Source of the DNA: Pseudocolwellia agarivorans
GTDB taxonomy: Bacteria > Pseudomonadota > Gammaproteobacteria > Enterobacterales > Alteromonadaceae
Assembly: GCF_002000085.1 (NCBI RefSeq)
Contig: NZ_MUZU01000011.1
Span: forward strand, 94,353-158,352
DNA length: 64,000 nucleotides
Direction of reading: 5' to 3'
Below, in pieces: positions 59,423 to 64,000 of this stretch. The notes under the pieces were generated by a model. The model was not told the DNA's origin. It did not search any database and saw only the letters and a list, made by a program, of their open reading frames with translations. Position 1 is the first letter of the stretch, and each line of letters begins with the position of its first letter. Made by a program: the position numbers and the translations under genes.

Positions 59423-61095
59423 TAGTCTGCTGACCTCCCTTTTTGTGGAAACAGGCCTTTTGGTTTTTTCTGAATAAATAACACCAAGCCAACCAATACA
59501 ATGATGTTTGCTAGTACAGAGCCAGTAACAGGTTCTAAAAACTTATTGAATGCACCTAACGACATTGCTGCAACTAAGGTTCCCCATAAATTACCTACAC
59601 CACCAAATACCACAACAAGGAACGAGTCGATAATATACGCTTGCCCTAAATTAGGCCCAACGTTGGTTAGCTGGCTAAGTACTACACCTGCAATACCTGC
59701 TATACCTGAACCTAAACCGAAGGTAATCGCATCAACCCAGTCACTTTTTATACTGAGTGCTCTGGCCATATCGCGGTTTTGAGATACAGCACGAACATGT
59801 AAACCTAACGAGGTTTTTTTCAATATCATTAACAAGGCAACGAATACCATTAATGAAAAAATAATGATGTATAAACGGTTAAAGGTTAATGAAAAAATAG
59901 GATTGATCTGCCATGAACCACTCATCCACTCAGGAGTAAGTACTTGACGATTTAATGGAGAGAAAATACTTCTTACCAATTGTTGTAAAATAAGGCTAAT
60001 ACCAAAAGTGGCTAATAAGGTTTCTAACGGACGCCCTTTTAAGTGACGAATAACACCACGTTCAATACCAACACCCACCAAGCCAGATACTAAAAAGGCC
60101 GCAGGAATCGCCATTAATAACGAGTATTCAATATACTGAGGAAAGGCTTGTTGAATAACATACGTGGTATACGCACCTAACATCATCATTTCACCATGAG
60201 CCATATTAATTACGCCCATAACACCAAAAGTAATCGCTAAACCAATAGCCGCCAGTAACAAAACTGAACCTAAGCTCACACCAAAAAATAGGTTTTCGGC
60301 AAATTCAAAAATACCTTTTCTGTCATCAATATCTGCAATAGCTTTTTCAAGCGCTACTTTTAAGGCTTTATCTTCTACCGACAAAGGGGTTGAAGACGTT
60401 GATTTAGCAATTTTTGAAAGTTGGTTCGTCATTTCATTCAGTACAGACGGTTCTAAACTGGTTTTTAATTGCTTTACAGCGGCTAACTTTTCTTCGTGTT
60501 CGCCATTTAATAACTGCTCAACAAGTAAGGTGACTTGCATTAACTCGCGCACGTCGGTGTCTTGTTCTTTCTTCACCAATTTTGTAATAGTGTCGATACC
60601 TGTTTGATTCGGTTTATCTAACAACTGTTTAACCGCTGCAATACGAATTTCTTTGTTTGGATCGGTTAAATCAAACTGAGCAAGTAAACTTCGTAAAGAG
60701 CCACGCAATCTATTGTTTGTTTTAATTTTTCGTATTTTACTTTTAGCAACAACATCAAGAGGCGTATTAGTAAGTACGTCAGTTAATGCGTATTTTTTAT
60801 CTTCATTAATTTGAGCATGTACCACTTGTTTATTGGCTTTAATGTAATAAAGCTCGCCATTGAGCAAATAATTAAAAGCTTGTTTTACTTGTGGAGTTTT
60901 TGTTGCTGAAAGTTGTTCAATTAACAACTGCATTTTTGAAAGTTTGGTAACGGGTAACTTTTTAAATAAAGTAGCAAGTTCAGCATCGTTGCTGACACTA
61001 GTGCTAACGCTAGTTTTGGTAAGTGTTACATCACCGTTAGCAATACTTTGCCACGCGAGTAAACAACAAATAAAAGCAGAAAATATTCGCAACAT
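59422..61095 (-). CDS. urtB: Urea ABC transporter permease UrtB
   Basis: The start at 61095 (MLRIFSAF) has AAGGA upstream, giving 557 residues. The first 260 residues are a periplasmic HEAT-like helical region after a signal peptide, as in proteobacterial UrtB; the LivH-like permease domain (about 265-550) has GVMGVINMAHGEMMMLGAY. The last base is shared with the urtC start. Confidence 0.94.
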   Translation of the reverse strand: MLRIFSAFICCLLAWQSIANGDVTLTKTSVSTSVSNDAELATLFKKLPVTKLSKMQLLIEQLSATKTPQVKQAFNYLLNGELYYIKANKQVVHAQINEDKKYALTDVLTNTPLDVVAKSKIRKIKTNNRLRGSLRSLLAQFDLTDPNKEIRIAAVKQLLDKPNQTGIDTITKLVKKEQDTDVRELMQVTLLVEQLLNGEHEEKLAAVKQLKTSLEPSVLNEMTNQLSKIAKSTSSTPLSVEDKALKVALEKAIADIDDRKGIFEFAENLFFGVSLGSVLLLAAIGLAITFGVMGVINMAHGEMMMLGAYTTYVIQQAFPQYIEYSLLMAIPAAFLVSGLVGVGIERGVIRHLKGRPLETLLATFGISLILQQLVRSIFSPLNRQVLTPEWMSGSWQINPIFSLTFNRLYIIIFSLMVFVALLMILKKTSLGLHVRAVSQNRDMARALSIKSDWVDAITFGLGSGIAGIAGVVLSQLTNVGPNLGQAYIIDSFLVVVFGGVGNLWGTLVAAMSLGAFNKFLEPVTGSVLANIIVLVGLVLFIQKKPKGLFPQKGRSAD

Positions 61096-61254
61096 TGCGT
61101 TTTCCTTAAGGGTTAACATGGGAATAAAAGGGTTAATAATGAAACTGTATAGATTTACTCAAAACATTCTTTGAATAGAGGAAGATGAAAAAATGCTTTG
61201 AGTAAATGGGAGACTAACTTGTTAGCCTCCCGTTAATCATTTACTCGTTATCAG

Positions 61255-62538
61255 TTAAAAGTTTTGACCAGAACACTTAGCTGTTTTCACATCAAAGTTT
61301 CCGCATTTAACTGGCGCAGTCCAATCTGAAATTAAGTTTTTAGAGCTAGGTAAATAATCAGACCAAGCATCACCAATTACTGTATCAGGTGTTTCCCAAA
61401 CTACTTCAAATTGACCATCTTCTTGAATTTCACCAATAAGTACTGGCTTAGATAAATGATGGTTTGCATTCATTACCGCAGTACCACCTGTTAAGTTAGG
61501 AACAGCAACACCAATCATAGCTTGCTCAACCGCATCAACATCTGTAGTACCTGCTTTTTCAACAGCTTTAGCCCACATTTTAAAACCAATGTAAGTCGCT
61601 TCCATAGGATCGTTTGTTACACGTTTGTCATCACCAATGTATTTTTTCCAATCAGCAATAAAAGTTTCGTTCTCATCCGACTCTACACTTTGAAAGTAAT
61701 TCCAAGCCGCTAAGTGACCCACTAATGGTTTAGTATCAAAACCAGAAAGCTCTTCTTCACCAACAGAGAATGCAACAACAGGAATATCTTCAGCAGAAAC
61801 ACCTTGGTTACCTAACTCTTTATAAAATGGAATGTTTGCATCGCCGTTAATGGTTGAAACAACCGCTGTTTTCTTACCTGCTGAACCAAACTTTTTAACT
61901 TCAGCAACAATACTTTGCCAATCTGAATGACCAAATGGCGTGTAGTTCACCATAATGTCTTCGTCTTTAACGCCTTTAGATTTTAAGTACGCTTTTAAAA
62001 CCTTGTTGGTTGTACGTGGGTAAACATAATCTGTACCCGCTAAAACCCAACGTTTAGCACCAATATCATTCATTAAGTAATCAATAGCAGGAATTGCTTG
62101 TTGGTTTGGCGCAGCACCCGTATAAAATACGTTTTTAGATGACTCTTCACCTTCGTATTGCACTGGGTAAAAAAGTAAACCGTTAAGTTCTTCTAATACA
62201 GGAAGTGCTGATTTACGTGATACTGAAGTCCAGCAACCAAAAATAACATCAACCTTTTCTTTCGCTAATAATTCACGTGTTTTCTCAGCAAATAGAGGCC
62301 AGTTAGACGCAGGATCAACAACAACTGCTTCAAGTTGCTTACCTAAAATACCGCCCGCTTTGTTTTGCTTATCGATCATCATTAATACAGTGTCTTTTAG
62401 TGTTGTTTCACTAATCGCCATCGTGCCCGATAAAGAATGCAACACACCGACTTTAATCGTGTCTGCCGCATAAGTAATACTGGTTACTAAACTACTCGCA
62501 ACAATTGAACTTGCGATGATTAATTTTTTCAATTTCAT
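61255..62538 (-). CDS. urtA: Urea ABC transporter substrate-binding protein UrtA
   Basis: The start at 62538 (MKLKKLIIASS) has AAGGA upstream, giving 427 residues. A signal peptide ends near TYAAD, and the LivK-like type I periplasmic fold (IKVGVLHSLSGTMAISE) has the UrtA hallmark FGCWTSVSRK. It binds urea or short amides in the periplasm. It follows the porin gene after 36 bp, which suggests one operon. A 159-bp gap separates it from urtB. Confidence 0.95.
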   Translation of the reverse strand: MKLKKLIIASSIVASSLVTSITYAADTIKVGVLHSLSGTMAISETTLKDTVLMMIDKQNKAGGILGKQLEAVVVDPASNWPLFAEKTRELLAKEKVDVIFGCWTSVSRKSALPVLEELNGLLFYPVQYEGEESSKNVFYTGAAPNQQAIPAIDYLMNDIGAKRWVLAGTDYVYPRTTNKVLKAYLKSKGVKDEDIMVNYTPFGHSDWQSIVAEVKKFGSAGKKTAVVSTINGDANIPFYKELGNQGVSAEDIPVVAFSVGEEELSGFDTKPLVGHLAAWNYFQSVESDENETFIADWKKYIGDDKRVTNDPMEATYIGFKMWAKAVEKAGTTDVDAVEQAMIGVAVPNLTGGTAVMNANHHLSKPVLIGEIQEDGQFEVVWETPDTVIGDAWSDYLPSSKNLISDWTAPVKCGNFDVKTAKCSGQNF

Positions 62539-62574
62539 GTTTATTTCCTTTCTGGTAAGTATCGTTGGGTTCAA

Positions 62575-63540
62575 TTAAAAAGTAACTAAAGCTTCAATCG
62601 CGATAGTGTCTGTATCAACATCGTTGATTTCTTCCATACGGTATTCAAAAACCATAAGTAAGTTGTCGTTTACCGAAAAGCTTGGTGAAATAGTAATACC
62701 AGAAGCATCTTCAACCATTGCGCCAGTTGCATCTTCAACTTCCCAATCGTGGTAACGAACTGTTAAGGCAAAGTTGTCAAACGCGTAGTTAGCCATTAAT
62801 AAATAACCGCTCGCATCACTACCAATAACCTCAACACCATCAATTTCAGTAACACTGTTTTCTGCTGTGTTATATTCAACAGCTAGCGTTAAAGCGTCTT
62901 TTGAGTAGCTTGCCCATGTGTTAATTAGCTCAACATCGCCATCTTTTGAGTAAAAACCTTTAATAGTAATTTCATCAGTCGGCATTAAAGCAACCATAGT
63001 TTCAATACCTGGATGTTCTGAATCTGTAGATTGCGGACCCGCTAAATCGTTAACCACTGAAACCGCTAATGCGTAACCGTCGCCGCTGTAAATACCTGAA
63101 ATGCCTTGTTGGTAGTAACCGTAGAAGTATGCTGCGTAACCCGTACTTGAGTATTGAAATAAACCTGTAGGCTCTTCAGTTTCCCAACCGGTGTAACTTA
63201 AAAAACGACCAGCTTTAACGCTAAACTGCTCAGATACTGCGTAATTAATAAACGCTTGCTCAAGGTCTACACCTTCAGTTGAATTTTTATATTCAATATC
63301 CACCGTTGCAGTTAACTTGTTACCAAAGTCGTAAGTTGCGTCAATCTCTACTTGCGCTATACCTGAATTACTTGATGATTCACCGCCATCAACATCAGAA
63401 TACACATAATCCATATCAATAAAGCCTGACACGCTTAAGTTATCCATTATTTTTGAATCTTCAGCCTGTGCAGCTGATACAGCGCCTAACGACATTAATA
63501 CTGTTGCAGCAACAGGTGTTAATTTTTGTAAAATTTTCAT
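62575..63540 (-). CDS. Outer-membrane beta-barrel porin of the urea operon
   Basis: The start at 63540 (MKILQKLTPV) has AAGGG at the right distance, giving 321 residues. A signal peptide (ending AAQAE) is followed by a barrel of alternating hydrophobic strands that ends in Phe (IAIEALVTF). It is close to urtA, so it may let urea or small amides through the outer membrane (inference). No family-specific substrate residue can be seen. Confidence 0.85.
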   Translation of the reverse strand: MKILQKLTPVAATVLMSLGAVSAAQAEDSKIMDNLSVSGFIDMDYVYSDVDGGESSSNSGIAQVEIDATYDFGNKLTATVDIEYKNSTEGVDLEQAFINYAVSEQFSVKAGRFLSYTGWETEEPTGLFQYSSTGYAAYFYGYYQQGISGIYSGDGYALAVSVVNDLAGPQSTDSEHPGIETMVALMPTDEITIKGFYSKDGDVELINTWASYSKDALTLAVEYNTAENSVTEIDGVEVIGSDASGYLLMANYAFDNFALTVRYHDWEVEDATGAMVEDASGITISPSFSVNDNLLMVFEYRMEEINDVDTDTIAIEALVTF

Positions 63541-63894
63541 GTTTAGCATCCCTTAAGTATTTCAATTGCGTGTTCTATATTTTTATTATTAAACAAGTAA
63601 CACGAGGTTTATTTAACTGTGGTTAGTATTACTAAGTTAATAAATAGTTAATATGCGCAAAAGCACGCAAAGGCATACGCATAATTACGTAGTTTTGTTT
63701 GAATTAAAGGATTTATGGTGAGTGATTTAGGTTCATCAGTAGGCTATTTAGTTACCTATGATTAATTAAGGCTCTGGGATATTTTAAGAGGTACAAGAAA
63801 CGGATTGCGTCTCTATATTTAAACAGCTAGTTGCCATAAGAAACAAAGAACATAAGATATTGATATTTAATGTTATATAAGTATACTTCTAATC
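63541..63894. other. Intergenic region upstream of the porin gene
   Basis: The region should contain the promoter of the porin-urt-ure unit. A possible palindrome TGCGCAAAAGCACGCA lies near 63654-63669, and nothing else is supported. No clear -24/-12 sigma-54 promoter was found. Confidence 0.4.
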
Positions 63895-64000
63895 GGGGGC
63901 GTTCAAAATTCTGTGTCAGCTTAAATTCTTAAATATCGAGCACGCTGTCTAAACGTCCCTCAAAATAAATCGCTAACTGAGATAAACAAAGGCTCCAATT
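63895..64000 (-). mobile_element. Right-edge fragment of an IS256-family insertion sequence
   Basis: GGGGGCGTTCAAAATTCTGTGTCAG resembles the terminal inverted repeat of IS256-type elements and precedes the 3' end of a transposase gene on the minus strand. The element continues beyond the window, so only its 3' end is here. Confidence 0.65.
63929..64000 (-). CDS. IS256-family transposase, C-terminal end
   Basis: Only the last 23 codons and the stop (63929-63931) are in the window, reading NWSLCLSQLAIYFEGRLDS and then VLDI. This matches the usual ending of Mutator-type/IS256 transposases (SQLAIYFEGRL). The catalytic DDE residues are outside. Whether the element is complete cannot be said. Confidence 0.7.
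   Translation of the reverse strand, partial: NWSLCLSQLAIYFEGRLDSVLDI

Noticed and set aside
63654..63669. Palindrome TGCGCAAAAGCACGCA as an NtrC or sigma-54 promoter site of the urea operon.
   Set aside because: The half sites differ from the NtrC consensus and no GG/GC pair at the right spacing was found. Kept only as a note.

Overview
The window is about 64 kb of AT-rich chromosome. It most likely comes from a marine gammaproteobacterium of the Alteromonadales, with a Colwellia or Thalassotalea flavour. This placement is an inference from gene content (large TonB-dependent receptors, sulfatases, GH16 and GH2 enzymes, U32 peptidase, class I asparaginase, urtABCDE plus urease) and base composition. 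No rRNA or tRNA gene was seen.

Layout. 1-6777 (minus): a five-gene operon for a tripartite RND efflux pump (outer-membrane factor, adaptor, RND permease) followed by its two-component regulator; the histidine kinase runs off the left edge. 6943-14889 (minus): first polysaccharide block, with a 1211-residue lipoprotein (two DUF1080-like domains, a PVC-type dehydrogenase propeller and a cytochrome c), a GH2 lipoprotein and a sulfatase. 15195-24820: housekeeping and small genes (sppA, ansA, DUF2007, small membrane proteins, truncated globin, GST, U32 peptidase, VOC protein). 24915-50687: second polysaccharide block, with a sulfatase carrying an unusual active-site motif, a GH16 enzyme, a mutarotase/Lrp/agmatinase-family cassette, a LacZ-like GH2, two more sulfatases, an eight-CxxCH cytochrome with TPRs, two TonB-dependent receptors, an Ig-like lipoprotein and a tryptophan-halogenase-like flavoprotein. 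50777-63540 (minus): porin, urtABCDE, ureDABC, a palindromic repeat, ureEFG and a small membrane protein. 63929-64000: the 3' tip of an IS256-type transposase gene entering from the right.

How it fits together. The two polysaccharide blocks read as a locus for a sulfated algal galactan. TonB-dependent receptors import oligosaccharides, the surface lipoprotein may bind glycan, GH16 cuts the backbone, four sulfatases desulfate and two GH2 enzymes trim. The unusual part is redox: a lipoprotein joining DUF1080 domains (a family that includes 3-keto-glycoside hydrolases) to a PVC-type dehydrogenase and cytochrome c, a second multihaem cytochrome, and a halogenase-like flavoenzyme. I infer an oxidative branch of glycan depolymerisation in the periplasm or outer membrane. 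A perfect LacI-type operator precedes the fusion gene and a related site precedes the odd sulfatase, suggesting shared substrate control by a regulator outside the window.

The urea region is a complete scavenging module: outer-membrane porin, ABC importer, nickel urease and its maturation proteins. Most transcription units end in clear hairpins, listed individually.
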